From positions 279,217 through 343,216 of the forward strand of contig BJOX01000243.1 in assembly GCA_009731375.1 (NCBI GenBank): DNA of 64,000 nt, read 5' to 3'. The notes below the pieces were generated by a model. The model saw only the letters and a program-made list of their open reading frames with translations, was not told the origin of the DNA and ran no database searches. The position numbers were made by a program, and so were the translations under genes. The first letter of the stretch is position 1; each line of letters starts with the position of its first letter. Shown here one piece after another: positions 1 to 13,801 of this stretch. Origin of the DNA: Paulinella micropora (taxonomy: Eukaryota > Cercozoa > Imbricatea > Euglyphida).

Positions 1-3000
1 CCCTTTTACTCTCCCTAGCAGACCAACACTCAGACACATATGATCCAAACAACACATCCAACTTTGGAGGGGTTCGCAACGCTGTAACCCCTAACAACGC
101 AGCAAGCCTAAAGTTACTGCGGAAGCGCGACTTCCCCTGAAAAAACTTACAAAACAATCGTGATTGATCCACAGACGACATATCATCCCAACTCTGCCGC
201 ACAGAGCCCTCCCGCTCCCGCCCAAGCAACACATCCTCCACCACAACCTCACCGCCTACGACCTCACCACACTCCTCACTCCCTCCATCCCCCTCAGCAG
301 CCCCCACAGCCATGCCACCGAGCCTCTGCATACTCAGCAACAGCTGCTTACGTCTCGCCTCATGCATGGGGTAGTCCCATAAGAAGTGCGCAAGGGACTT
401 ATTGACATCATCATGACAACAGAAGCAGCGAGGGGACATGCCACTGACCAACTTGCTGCGGTACAACCGAAGGCGGTTGTTGCAGCTGAGCAACCTTCTC
501 CGAAGCAGATTATAATGCGCATCATCAAGGGCTACCCATCTTGGGAACTCCTTAGTTCCAAAGACTTGTCTTAGGATGACTCGCAGGCCATCAGTAAGAT
601 CGCTGCCTGCCTCTCGCTTGTCCCACATCAGTTGCTGCACCATCTTGACGTCCTGCTGAAGGGCCCACTTGTCCACAGTCGAACACCAACCCTCGAGGTC
701 CTTCTCTGAGCTATTTAGGAGCTCCTGAAGCCCTTGTTGTAGATCCATTGAGTCCCTGATAGCGCCTTCGGCCTCCGCAGTCCAGTCGGATTTGACTTGA
801 GATGCGATGACAGGAAATCGCTTCTCCGGTAGAACACGCAGCCGTCCATAGAACTTCAGTTGCGCCGCCCGCCGCAAACGCTCCGCACTCAAAGAGCGCG
901 CCAGAAAGAGTGTAATCCACTTGCTTGTCTTAGGGCTGATGCCGAGAATCATCCTCATGGGGCGCAGCATTGCTGCCTCCAGCTTGGTGAGCTGCGATAC
1001 GGGGGCACGCCAGACATCGAAGGCGTACTTCAGCTTGGCCCCCACAAGTTGATTCCAGCACATGAGACGATACCTAGCTTGTATCTCACCTGCACACCAC
1101 AAAGAGTACCAACCTGCGGTGGCGACTTCAGTGACACGCGTAGCCCGCAGGGCCTGCTCCTTCCACTTCAGGTCGTCGGTGATAACCACTCCCAGGTACT
1201 TGTACTGACTGGTGACACAAAGCTTCTGGCCGCGAAACCACACCACGGGCTCACCTCGCTCCCTGATACTTGGTCGTTTCGCCTTGCTCGACGTGTAAAT
1301 GGGCATGATTTCCGTCTTGCCGGGCTTCAAGTTGACTTCCAGCCGGTAATCTTCCGCGAACTTGGCCACAACATTGACCATCTTCTGGAGCTCGGTGCGA
1401 CTGTGAGCGATGAGGGCCACGTCGTCCGCGTATAGAAGTGCCTTGATGTCGTTCAGCCGCTTCACATCCGTGATCTTGAGGGCACTCGCCAGCCGATCAC
1501 ACAGCTCATCCATAAAGACGTTGAAGAGTGTGGGAGAGAGAGGGGACCGCTGTTGGACCCCTACACCCTCCAGTACTTCGGGGGTGAGTGCTCCATCAAC
1601 TAGCACTTGCGACGAAGTCTGCTCGTAGCACCTGCGTAGCGTGCGCCAGAACTTGCCCCTTACACCCAGCTTCCAGAGCCTCTCAAATAGGCCATCTCTC
1701 CAAACAGACGGGAAAGCCTTGCGTAGATCGACGAACAGGACATACGACTCCCGCTTCTGCTGCTGACGCCCCTTCAACCTCTGCCAAAGGGTAAAGACCT
1801 GATCCGTAGTGCGACGCCCCGGGCGGAAGCCTCCCTGCTCTGGACGTAGCTTATCCGGGCCATCCACGAAGAGCGTTAGACGAGTAGCTAATAAGGACAG
1901 ATACAGCTTACCAAGGCAACTAATAATCGAGATATCCCTCCAGTTGTCAGGATCCGTAGGATCCCCACCCTTGGGGATATTGACGATGATTCCCTTGCCC
2001 CAAGCTTTTGGAGTCCTCTCGGCTTCTCGAATCCAGTTGAAGTACTGCGTTAAGTAGCCATTGATGTAGGCGCCGCCATACTTGAGCATCTCGTTCTTCA
2101 CTTTGTCCTCGCCACAAGCTTTGTGGTTATTCAGGGCACGTTGCCTTGCAAGGACCTCCTCTTGCGTGAACGGCTTGTCCAGCTCTTCGCAAGTGTCTTC
2201 ACCTACTTCGTGCTCCTTCATAGCCCGGGCCACCTCATCTCTGAAGCGATCGTTCCAGTGGAACTGCCGCTTAGCTTCGGCTTCCTCCCACTCCAGCGAG
2301 CCTGCTTCTGCACAGCACTCCACCACAACAGCCGCACTTGCCGGATTTTCCCGTGGCTTCACCGAATTTCTCCGAAATTCCTCCCACCGAGCGACCTTTT
2401 CCGGGAGCGTACACGCCAGTGAGCCATCCTCCCTTTGCACCGGCGCGGAGACCTTCGTTCTGCGTGCCCCGCCAAGCCGCTTCGCGAGTAGCCAAAAGCG
2501 CTTTGAGGATTGCTCGCGTTGACATTTGACCGCTTCTTCCTGCACTTGCTTGAAGGAGGCGGACTTCTTGGCCCGAGTTGCCTTCCGAATTTGCTTGCGG
2601 AGCCGTAGCCAATTCAGACGGGCTTCCGCATTCGATTCATCCCTCCTGTATGCTGCGTAGGCCTCCCGGCGCTGCTGAATGAGCTCCTTTAGCTCCCCGT
2701 CGAACCAATTGTTGGTGAAACGGGGTCGTATACATCTGGAGCCAAGGACCCGGTGCGCCGCCGTTCAGACGGACTGCGCCACTCGCTCGGTGACGTCATC
2801 TACCACCCGTTGGCTGTCGGCACCACCCGATAGGTCAAGCTCAGGCAGCTAATGCACTCCAAGCTTCTGTAGGCAATGCTGGAATACGTCATCGAACTTG
2901 TCGCGTAGATAATCCAGCGCTTGCTTCGCAGCGTGATCATTACCCGAGACACCAGCACCAATAAGCTTATCAACACGAAAGGACCTGTAAGGTTTCGCAG

Positions 3001-4759
3001 CCCGCTTTGGCCGGCGCTGGCCGCTCCACGTCAGTTCGGCCCATACTGCCTTGTGGTCCGTATCAAGATCATCTTCGCATACTCCGAACTTTGCTCCAGA
3101 TGCCAAGCCAGGCGACGCGCAGATGTAATCGAGGAGGTGCTTGCCTGTGCCCATGCCGCGCTGCTCACGCCGGGACCACCAGTAGGACCCTTCCACTGGG
3201 CACGAGAAGCCGCTCAGATTTCGCAGGCCCGTAGCGACGAGGACAGCCGCGAGTCTCTTGCCGTTCTCCGAACGTACCGGTGCTCCCTTATCATCGACCT
3301 CCCCGTGCTGACCGACGATGCCCTCCTCTTTTCGGCTGCATGCCGGCCCGAGCTTCGCGTTGGCATCCGCCACCGTGACCACAAGACCTTTGGCTCCAAA
3401 AAAAGCTATAGCTGCCTGCCAGGCCGCATACGCCTCTGACGACTCTTCTTCCTGCGTTTCCTGGGGAAAGTAGCCGTTGCCCACATAGATATCCTGAGCG
3501 CCGGTAACACCCGAGGCGATACGCAGCCACACTTGCTGCCGGTGGTCGACGGGGGCTGACACCAGGTTGCAATACGGACCAAGGAAGTTAGCCACCGCGA
3601 ATAGAACCCCACCCTTGCAGCGATTTTTCTCGCTGACCTCCGCAGGTTTTCCAAAAATCCGGAATCCATCCAGGCTGCATTTGGAAAGTTGCTTCTTGCC
3701 CATGCGGTGCTCCTGAGCCCCGATGACTAGCCAGCCCTCGTGCTTGTAGAATGATGCCCATTCCGCCGTGCCTACGTTGTCGTATCCCGTTTTACCCTGC
3801 CAGTTGTGACTCGCGACGAGTAGCTTGAAGCCGGTATCGAACTGCTTGGAGCGGTGCTTCTTGGCTCGTTTCCGGACCCGACGGCCGCGCTTGGCTTCCG
3901 CCCTCGTGCTGCCCCCCTCTGCAGGTGCTTGCGCAGGTTGGTCCCCCACTGCACTGGCCGCCGAATGCAGGGGCACCACATGCACATCAGCACACTCAGA
4001 CACACACTTAGGTGCATCGGCAGCCAATTCCGAAGACACCACCTGCACATCATCGACACATTCTTCATGCAGAGGCAAGACGCGATATCCCGTCGCAGCT
4101 TCCTCCTTCCGGACCGCCGCTTCCCCACGCAGATGGATGCGAATAAGCCTTCGGACACGTTCCCTGTCCCTGAACCTGCGCCCAAGGGCCACATTGACCC
4201 CTCTGCCGAAGAATTTGAGATGTTTGAGTTGCTGCAACGCCGTCTGCCTGCTGTCATCGTCCTCGTAGACCAGCTCCAGGTGACGAGACATTCGCTGGCC
4301 TTGCCACTCCATTACCGGGACCACCAGACCAAGACCGCTCATTTTGGAGGCGATCTCCTGTAGATTGGCGCGTTCTGAGAGCCCCCAGACAATCAGATTA
4401 CGCCCGTCCTTGTCGTACCGATCTACCCGCCGGTACCGTCGAGGCGGCGGTGCCATCTGCCATATAGCGCCGCTCGCCTTATGTTGAAGCGCCGACCCGT
4501 GTGCCAGGTTTGGGGAGGAAGGATGAGGCGCAGCTAAGATAGCCTCTCCACGTGGTTCAGGAATTCCGTCATATACGCGAGCCCTCATCCTCCCATCCTG
4601 GGACATCGGGCCAGAGCCCGTCGAAGAGGCATTCCCACGGGGATTGTCCAGGTCTTCGGCGATTCTACCTTGTCCCATAAGGGCCACAGTGGTAGCTCCG
4701 TGCTTCGCGTATTTGTAATCCATTGAGAGTAGTAGACGGCCAATGTCGCTGGCCATCAC
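1..4759 (-). pseudogene. LINE-type non-LTR retrotransposon, fused ORF with endonuclease and reverse transcriptase, two in-frame stops, open at the left edge
   Basis: One minus-strand reading frame runs from an ATG at 4759 to base 1 and stays in register throughout. It is broken only by a TAG at 2849-2851 and a TGA at 2765-2767. The N-terminal 300 residues hold an RRM-like stretch (LIVWGLSERANL and a VYEDDDSRQTAL segment), as in LINE ORF1 proteins. Residues about 307-585 are an APE-like endonuclease/exonuclease/phosphatase domain (SHNWQGK, GAQEHR, DANAKLGP, DTDHKAVWAEL), which would nick target DNA. The RT domain follows with LFVDLRKAF, GVQQRSPLSP and YADD (1420-1434). Near 380-440 is a Cys/His cluster (CFCCHDD then H). 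RRM-like, endonuclease and RT parts share one frame, which is unusual for LINEs with separate ORF1 and ORF2. Two stops in an otherwise intact frame indicate a fairly recent, probably inactive copy. The 3' end lies outside the window. Confidence 0.9.
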
Positions 4760-5610
4760 CGCCGCGCCTCTTTACGCCGAGGAAAGCGCCCGTCCATGCA
4801 AATAGCATCGGCGGTATCTGCAACACACACTACACGCATTTCCGCCGGTGTCACTGGACGCTGCCGCGTCGCTTCGTGCCCTTCGGCGCCCGCCAGCACC
4901 CCCAGCGTCGCCAGAACCTGCCTCACGCACTACACACACTCTCCATCGCATCGCCAACGCCTCTACTCTCATGCCTTATGGACTTTCAGCTGCTCCTAAC
5001 AATACACATCATGAGGTACGGGTGTCCCCGAGTGGAGCCAGATCGGACGGCGTGCCGCTGAAACTCCTTCCCCCACGTGGGTATAGAAGGCGCGAACCTA
5101 GCGGTACCTATAGGGTCTTACAGACAAGTATAGTAATCCCAGCCGAAGCTGCTCAGTTAGAAATGCAACGGTGGAGGGTGTGAATGCATGGGGCAAGGCA
5201 CGGCAACGCAGCAAGGCACTGGCAAGGCATTGGGACCGACTGAAGCCCCTCTCCAACGTGCGCTCATCATGTGTTCCAGTTAGGCAACCCCGAAGAAGCG
5301 AAGATAGGGAGGAGACAAAACCCAGATAGGATGAAGATAGGATTAACATGAAGCCGAAATGGAGCCGAGTTGGAACAGGTCAACTCGGCCCCATCTCGGC
5401 AATGTGAATCCTATCTTCAACCCATCTCGGTACTGTTTCCTCCGAATGCTCACCTCAACAAGATCACCAAACCGGAACTGGAAGCCCCCAGGCATTTACT
5501 CGGCAGGAAATTCGGCGAAAATGGGCTAACCAGGAAACCAGACCCAAACCAACAGCCAAGAAAAACGAGCCAACCAACAATCCAACAGACAACCCCACAA
5601 CCTGCCTGGC
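4760..5610. other. non-coding stretch upstream of the LINE frame
   Basis: No convincing gene. It probably includes the LINE 5' untranslated region next to 4759, followed by unassigned unique sequence up to a 10-N gap at 5611-5620. Confidence 0.4.
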
Positions 5611-5620
5611 NNNNNNNNNN

Positions 5621-5885
5621 CTTGGTCGTTTCGCCTTGCTCGACGTGTAAATGGGCATGATTTCCGTCTTGCCGGGCTTCAAGTTGACTTCCAGCCGGTA
5701 ATCTTCCGCTAACTTGGCCACAACATTGACCATCTTCTGGAGCTCGGTGCGACTGTGAGCGATAGGGCCACGTCGTCCGCGTATAGAAGTGCCTTGATGT
5801 CGTTCAGCCGCTTCACATCCGTGATCTTGAGGGCACTCGCCAGCCGATCACACAGCTCATCCATAAAGACGTTGAAGAGTGTGGG
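5621..5885 (-). pseudogene. LINE reverse-transcriptase fragment between two gaps
   Basis: This 265-base piece matches 1269-1534 of the LINE, covering the RT segment around YADD, with one base deleted in the region corresponding to GCGATGAGGG and a substitution. It is bounded by 10-N gaps on both sides (5611-5620, 5886-5895). It is therefore either a short placed contig from another LINE copy or a scaffolding artefact, not a separate gene. Confidence 0.85.
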
Positions 5886-5948
5886 NNNNNNNNNNGCCCA
5901 ACCACCTCCTCTTCCCATGGAGTGCCATCTTGTGCACCCCTCCAGAAT

Positions 5949-5995
<47 letters not shown>

Positions 5996-6132
5996 ATCTG
6001 CTACGTTGTGCTGTCTCTGGGAGCAGGAGTGTACGGTATTGATATCGATGTAATAATAATAATAGTAAATAATACATCTGCTACGTTGTGCTGTTTCTAG
6101 AGTAGGAATGTACGGTAGTGATATCGATGTCG
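5949..6132. repeat. TAA tract plus an 80-bp-period duplicated unit
   Basis: A TAA microsatellite is followed by two copies (starting at 5994 and 6074) of a unit beginning ACATCTGCTACGTTGTGCTG and ending with GATATCGATGT. The copies differ at several bases and each is preceded by AAT repeats. Confidence 0.85.
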
Positions 6133-6245
6133 AAGGGCGCGTAGTCTTCTTGCACGATGCACCAAATTGATATCACCTTCTGTTGGTCAGCAAGCTGTAT
6201 TCACACACAAACAATACATACATACGTACATACATAGTCTTCTCG

Positions 6246-6246
6246 C

Positions 6247-6295
<49 letters not shown>

Positions 6296-6302
6296 GCTCT
6301 CG

Positions 6303-6339
<37 letters not shown>

Positions 6340-6352
6340 TATCCATCTATCC

Positions 6353-6384
<32 letters not shown>

Positions 6385-6674
6385 NNNNNNNNNNNNNNNN
6401 NNNNNNNNNNNNNNNNNNNNNNNNNNNNNNNNNNNNNNNNNNNNNNNNNNNNNNNNNNNNNNNNNNNNNNNNNNNNNNNNNNNNNNNNNNNNNNNNNNNN
6501 NNNNNNNNNNNNNNNNNNNNNNNNNNNNNNNNNNNNNNNNNNNNNNNNNNNNNNNNNNNNNNNNNNNNNNNNNNNNNNNNNNNNNNNNNNNNNNNNNNNN
6601 NNNNNNNNNNNNNNNNNNNNNNNNNNNNNNNNNNNNNNNNNNNNNNNNNNNNNNNNNNNNNNNNNNNNNNNNNN

Positions 6675-6765
<91 letters not shown>

Positions 6766-6815
6766 TAATAAAAGTAATAACTCTCTCTGTGTGTCTCAAA
6801 CACATACTCTCACTC

Positions 6816-6850
<35 letters not shown>

Positions 6851-6993
6851 CCTCCCTCCCTCTCTCTCTCTCTGTCTCTCTCTTCTACCGATCTCTCTTT
6901 TCTCTCTCTTCTACCGATCCCTCTCTGCTCTCTGTTTTCTCTCTCTCTCTCTCTCTATCTATCTCTATCTATCTATCTCTATCTATCTCTTTT

Positions 6994-7031
<38 letters not shown>

Positions 7032-7118
7032 GCTTCTACCGAGAGGGGAAGGGTGAAATACGGCTTGGACACAATCTGCCCGCTGGGCCACCACGCTAAG
7101 CAAAATCCAACACCGCAG

Positions 7119-7175
<57 letters not shown>

Positions 7176-7363
7176 AGTCTCTATCTATCTGTATCTATCT
7201 GGTCAATTGGTCTATTTGGTCCCTCTATCGGTCTATTTCGGTCTCTCTATCGGTCTCTCCATCGGTCTCAGATTATCTTCTATTTGTCTCGATCTATTTA
7301 TCTGTATCTATCTGATCCAACCTAACTACCTACTATCTGATGAATCTATCTATCCATCTATAT

Positions 7364-7407
<44 letters not shown>
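6246..7407. repeat. CT, CTAT and TAA microsatellites around a 290-N gap
   Basis: CT and CTAT tracts run to 6384, a sizeable gap spans 6385-6674, TAA repeats follow to about 6765, then CT-rich DNA to 7040 and CTAT tracts at 7119-7174 and 7341-7407. The long serine, leucine, tyrosine or isoleucine open frames here are translations of the repeats and are not genes. Confidence 0.95.
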
Positions 7408-7575
7408 GCATGTATATGCATGTAAGTGCACGTCTGGATGAATGTAAGTTTGATCGGACCTTCAGCAGGCACGGTAGTGCCATCGAAGTCCAGCACAACC
7501 ACATTTCTAGAGCATACATGCTACATGCGTGCATAGATTCCATGCGTTGACCTGGGCGCAAGAGATGAGCAGCAG

Positions 7576-7576
<1 letters not shown>

Positions 7577-7612
<36 letters not shown>

Positions 7613-7917
7613 CAGTGGTAGTAGTATTAGTAGTAGTGGTAGTAGGAGTGATAGTAGTAGTGGTAGTAGTAGTGGTAGTAGTAGTGGTAGTAGGAGTGGT
7701 AGTAGGAGTGGTAGTAGTAGTGGTAGTAGTAGTGGTAGTAGTAGTGGTAGTAGTAGTGGTAGTAGTAGTAGTGGTAGTAGTAGTGGTAGTAGTAGTGGTA
7801 GTAGTAGTGGTAGTAGTAGTGGTAGTAGTAGTGGTAGTAGTAGTGGTAGTAGTAGTGGTAGTAGTAGTGGTAGTAGTAGTGGTAGTAGTAGTGGTAGTAG
7901 TAGTGGTAGTAGTAGTG

Positions 7918-7969
<52 letters not shown>

Positions 7970-7997
7970 TAGTAGTAGTGGTAGTAGTAGTAGTGGC

Positions 7998-8035
<38 letters not shown>

Positions 8036-8073
8036 TAGTGGTGGTAGTAGAAGTAGTGGTTGTAATAATAGTG

Positions 8074-8106
<33 letters not shown>

Positions 8107-8152
8107 ATGGTAGTAATAGTAGAGGTAGTAGTAGTAGCAGCAGCAGTAGAAG

Positions 8153-8197
<45 letters not shown>

Positions 8198-8200
8198 AAG
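7577..8200. repeat. about 620-bp GTA/GTG-rich trinucleotide tract
   Basis: Nearly uninterrupted TAG repeats with regular GGTAGTAGTAGT interruptions, giving a 12-base higher-order period across 7770-7925. Polyvaline and polyleucine frames here are repeat translations. Confidence 0.95.
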
Positions 8201-9229
8201 CCTGGCTTCCTGCGCAGTAGGGGGATCCCGTTGCTGCTGTATTGCAGTTGCGTGATGCCCATTATGTCGAGCGCGTGCGTCGTGCACTGTGCAGCCTTGA
8301 CACCATACAGACATTCACACATACATTGCATTACATTACATTACATTACATTACATTACATTACATACATTACGTTACATACATTACATTATATTACATA
8401 CACAAATTACATTACATAACATCAAGAGCATTACAAAATTACATTATTTATATTAATATACATGCATTCATACATACGTATGTAGATACAGACCATCGGA
8501 GAATCGGTCATTATATAAGTATACATACATGTCTGCATACGTCAGATCAGAACTGGCTCAGAACGAAGCGTTTGAACAGATTGGCTTATTGTACTTAAGT
8601 TCAAGGAACTTCACATGTATATTAGTAAATATGCGGCAAGCCGAAAATTTGACGTGTTTTGAGGGCTCGCCGGGCCTGTACAAGCCACAAATTGGAAGTG
8701 TTTTGCGGGCTCGCTGGGCCGGTTGATACAGACCATCTGAGTATCGGTCGATTCTGCCGGCGAGCTCTGAACTGCCATCAGGCGTCTAGCAAACAAACCA
8801 ACATACATACATACATACATACAGTTATACATACACACATACATTGCATTCCATTACATACATACATTACACACATACACACATACATACATACATACAT
8901 TAAATACATACATACATTACATTATATTACATTACATGACATAGATACATGCAGACCAACTAATAAACAAGAAAAAGTATTTTATAACGTCAGAACTAGC
9001 TAGGAATAAAAACAAACAAAGAATTAAAGAAGCAAGTAAACACACAAACTAACAAACAAAAATTTGATAAGGTCAGACCAAGCAAACAAGAAAAACAAAC
9101 ACACAAAAACACACAAAACAAACAAAAATATATTTTGATGCTTTCAGAAAAAAGCAAGCAAGAAAGTCAACTAATGAGCAAACAANNNNNNNNNNGTAGA
9201 GGTAGTAGTAGTAGCAGCAGCAGTAGAAG

Positions 9230-9274
<45 letters not shown>

Positions 9275-10262
9275 AAGCCTGGCTTCCTGCGCAGTAGGGG
9301 GATCCCGTTGCTGCTGTATTGCAGTTGCGTGATGCCCATTATGTCGAGCGCGTGCGTCGTGCACTGTGCAGCCTTGACACCATACAGACATTCACACATA
9401 CATTGCATTACATTACATTACATTACATTACATTACATTACATACATTACGTTACATACATTACATTATATTACATACACAAATTACATTACATAACATC
9501 AAGAGCATTACAAAATTACATTATTTATATTAATATACATGCATTCATACATACGTATGTAGATACAGACCATCGGAGAATCGGTCATTATATAAGTATA
9601 CATACATGTCTGCATACGTCAGATCAGAACTGGCTCAGAACGAAGCGTTTGAACAGATTGGCTTATTGTACTTAAGTTCAAGGAACTTCACATGTATATT
9701 AGTAAATATGCGGCAAGCCGAAAATTTGACGTGTTTTGAGGGCTCGCCGGGCCTGTACAAGCCACAAATTGGAAGTGTTTTGCGGGCTCGCTGGGCCGGT
9801 TGATACAGACCATCTGAGTATCGGTCGATTCTGCCGGCGAGCTCTGAACTGCCATCAGGCGTCTAGCAAACAAACCAACATACATACATACATACATACA
9901 GTTATACATACACACATACATTGCATTCCATTACATACATACATTACACACATACACACATACATACATACATACATTAAATACATACATACATTACATT
10001 ATATTACATTACATGACATAGATACATGCAGACCAACTAATAAACAAGAAAAAGTATTTTATAACGTCAGAACTAGCTAGGAATAAAAACAAACAAAGAA
10101 TTAAAGAAGCAAGTAAACACACAAACTAACAAACAAAAATTTGATAAGGTCAGACCAAGCAAACAAGAAAAACAAACACACAAAAACACACAAAACAAAC
10201 AAAAATATATTTTGATGCTTTCAGAAAAAAGCAAGCAAGAAAGTCAACTAATGAGCAAACAA
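8119..10262. repeat. exact 1067-bp direct duplication across a 10-N gap
   Basis: 8119-9185 and 9196-10262 are the same sequence at an offset of 1077 with no difference that I can find. They include a CATTA tract, GTA repeats and a stretch holding GAGGGCTCGCCGGGCC and TTTTGCGGGCTCGCTGGGCC. The gap 9186-9195 lies exactly between the copies. Unmerged overlapping contig ends are the simplest explanation. No gene is seen in the unit. Confidence 0.9.
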
Positions 10263-10369
10263 GTAAACCAATAAGTTTGCACAGGTCAGCACCTGCCCGA
10301 TTGCCATTTCCTTGGCCATTCCCGCCGGCGTTCCCGTTCCCGTTCCCGTTATTTCCCTTGTCTGTGCAC

Positions 10370-10616
10370 CAAGAATATATATATATATATATATATACTT
10401 TATAGTTAAATGATAATAATCATATATTTTGAATTATTACCCGACTCTCGACTTTTTCTTCTTTTTCTTCTTCTTCTTTTTCTTCTATCTTCTCTCTCAT
10501 TCTCTCCTCTCTCTCTCTCCTGCTCCTCCTCTCCTCTCCTCTCTATCTCTCTCTCTATCTATCTCTCTCTCTCTCCTGCTCCTCCTCTCCTCTCTCTCTC
10601 TCTCTCTCTCGCTCTT

Positions 10617-10652
<36 letters not shown>

Positions 10653-10842
10653 CTTCCTCTCTCTCTCTCTCTCACTCACTCACTCACTCTCTCTCACTCT
10701 CTCTCACTCTCTCTCTCTCTCTCCCTCTCTTCCTCTTTCATGTATGTATGTATGTATGCATATATGGTATGTATATATGTATGTATGTATGTATGCATAT
10801 ATGTTATGTTTTTATGTATGTATGTATGTATGTATGTATGTA
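10370..10842. repeat. AT, CTT, CT and TATG microsatellites
   Basis: Successive tracts of AT (10373-10396), pyrimidine-rich CTT/CT (10450-10740) and TATG (10741-10842). No coding potential beyond repeat translation. Confidence 0.95.
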
Positions 10843-12165
10843 TGACCAGGCATCTGTGCTTTCTCCCACACCACAATCTCTGCGTACCTAATGTCGTAGT
10901 ATTGCAAATCCTGCACACCCACCATTTGATCTGGTCGATTTGACATTCGATATCGCTGTCGGAACGAAAAAACGATACGCAACTCTAATTCTGCAAAAGG
11001 AGACACAGGTTACTAGGCATGACAGGCATGTCCCTGCATGCAGACATGTGGATGTATGTGTCTGTATGCCAATGAGCTTGTCATCACACGCATACCGCAC
11101 ACATACATGAGAGCGAGCGAGAGAGAGTGAGAGGGGGGGGGGCAGGAGGAGGAGGAAAGGGGAAAGGGGGGCTTGCCTCATCATTGAGGTTATTGATGAA
11201 CTTCTCTTTTTCGCATAATCCGCGTCATCCTTTTTTTGCAACCTCTGCGATAGCAGCACAAGGACGGCTGAAGTTCATTCACACACACACATGCAGACAG
11301 ATACGCACACAGATGAGCTAGATGAGGGAGAGAGAGAAAGAGCAGAGGAATACGTTACTGCTACTGGAGTGCTTACCAGGGACAGAGAGGGGTGGGTTAA
11401 GAGGGAAGGGAAGGAAAAGGAGACATCTTGACGAAAGAAAAGCGGTTACCGCTTTCTTGAGAAGATTGTACCGACGTTGAGAAGCAGTAGTTTTAGCCGA
11501 GGCGAAGCCGGCTAAGCACGATGATCGTTAATTTCCCGATGAGTGAACACATACTGGTTCAGACTTTCTTGATTGTTAAAGTTTCAGTTTCTGATATCTT
11601 GAACCTCAGACTGCGTACAGCGTCAGAGCAGGAAAACTCCATTCTCAGGACCACCTGTTTCCACACCGATACCTGTTTCCTTGTTATCGGTGTGAAAATC
11701 GAAAATGGAGATGTGTTGTTTATTGGCATTTCCCACCAAAAAACTTCGTTTTGGACCCGGCCCTAAGTAGAGTCTTCTAGTGTCAGAAAGCGGTCAACCA
11801 CGGAAAGAAAACGGGGAGTTGCCCATGTGCATGGCACATTATGAAAAGCCACTGCCCGTGAAGTTCATAGGTGGGGTTTAGGACGTTCTTTTATTTTTTT
11901 TGCCTCCAAAAAAGGTTATCTCTAACTTTTGGGGGGTTGTTTCTTCTGCGTCAAAGTTTTTTTTACATCGTAGTTCACACCTTGCGCTATTTTCTCTGTC
12001 CCTTTATCCCTTAGATAGTTTTCTGCTCCTGTCAATATCAATGCAAAGTGGCCTGACAAACAATAGCCAAAGTGAGGGACTTGACGCAGAGGTTCCATTC
12101 TCTCTATCTTTCCATTCGATTTTAGTGTTTTCTTTATCATGTTGAACGATAGTCAATAAACCCTT
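10843..12165. other. unique spacer with a two-tier stem-loop
   Basis: No recognisable gene. The 81-codon frame at 11521-11766 has no recognisable domain and coincides with a stem-loop at 11637-11710 (outer arms CTCCATT/AATGGAG, inner arms CACACCGATA/TATCGGTGTG), so it is probably not a gene. Confidence 0.5.
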
Positions 12166-13088
<923 letters not shown>

Positions 13089-13790
13089 AAGAAAAAAAAG
13101 AAAGACAAGAAATGAAAAGAGCTGATTTGGAATCCGCGCTTATTTCTAGTATGCCCCTGATGCAGGGTGTGGTGTATACGTGACGCGTTAAGATGTGCTG
13201 TTTGTGCGGTCTGTTAGGACAGGCTAAGGTATATATGTGACTCGTTTGAATTTAGGACGTGGCCTGTATGCGATTTGCTAGGGTCAGGCACAAGAGCGGC
13301 CAGCGCTGGAGCCCTCACAAGTCGTGACGCTAGACGTGGTAAGAAGGATTAGAATTATTTGTTCGTCAATATCTTCAATTCATGCAATTTATTATTAGGA
13401 TGGTACAATTTTTCGTTCTCGCGTCGAGACACTGACACAACACAGCGCATTATTCAAAGGTCAGATTTTTTGAATATGTGAAGTGCGCGCCCTTGCTATG
13501 TCCCTTCGCCTTTCCGCCCCCCCCCCCCCCCCCCCCCTTTTTTTTTNNNNNNNNNNTCACTTGACGTCAAGTTCACTTATCTTCATAAATCTTCGAGATA
13601 TGTCAAAGCCGAATTCGCCACTGGGGGCCCGTTTCCTTGTGCGTCCAACGGTGCATTAAGCACTAACATAACTCAATTATGTGCTGTGAAAAGTCATGTC
13701 ACGTTTCGTTGACGTTTCGTTGATGTGACCACTAGGTGTCCAGAGCAGTGATTTTTTTTTTTTCAAACTGATGACTTGTGGGTTGATCAT
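13089..13790. other. spacer with a homopolymer and a gap
   Basis: No gene seen. A poly-C then poly-T run (about 13518-13546) leads into a 10-N gap at 13547-13556. The 5' exons of the gene at 13802 may be missing here or lie elsewhere. Confidence 0.5.
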
Positions 13791-13801
13791 CTTCGCCAGA
13801 G

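Noticed and set aside
7397-8314. Long poly-Leu, poly-Val and poly-Tyr open frames
   Set aside because: They are translations of a GTA trinucleotide tract in several frames at once, with no start context or non-repetitive domain.
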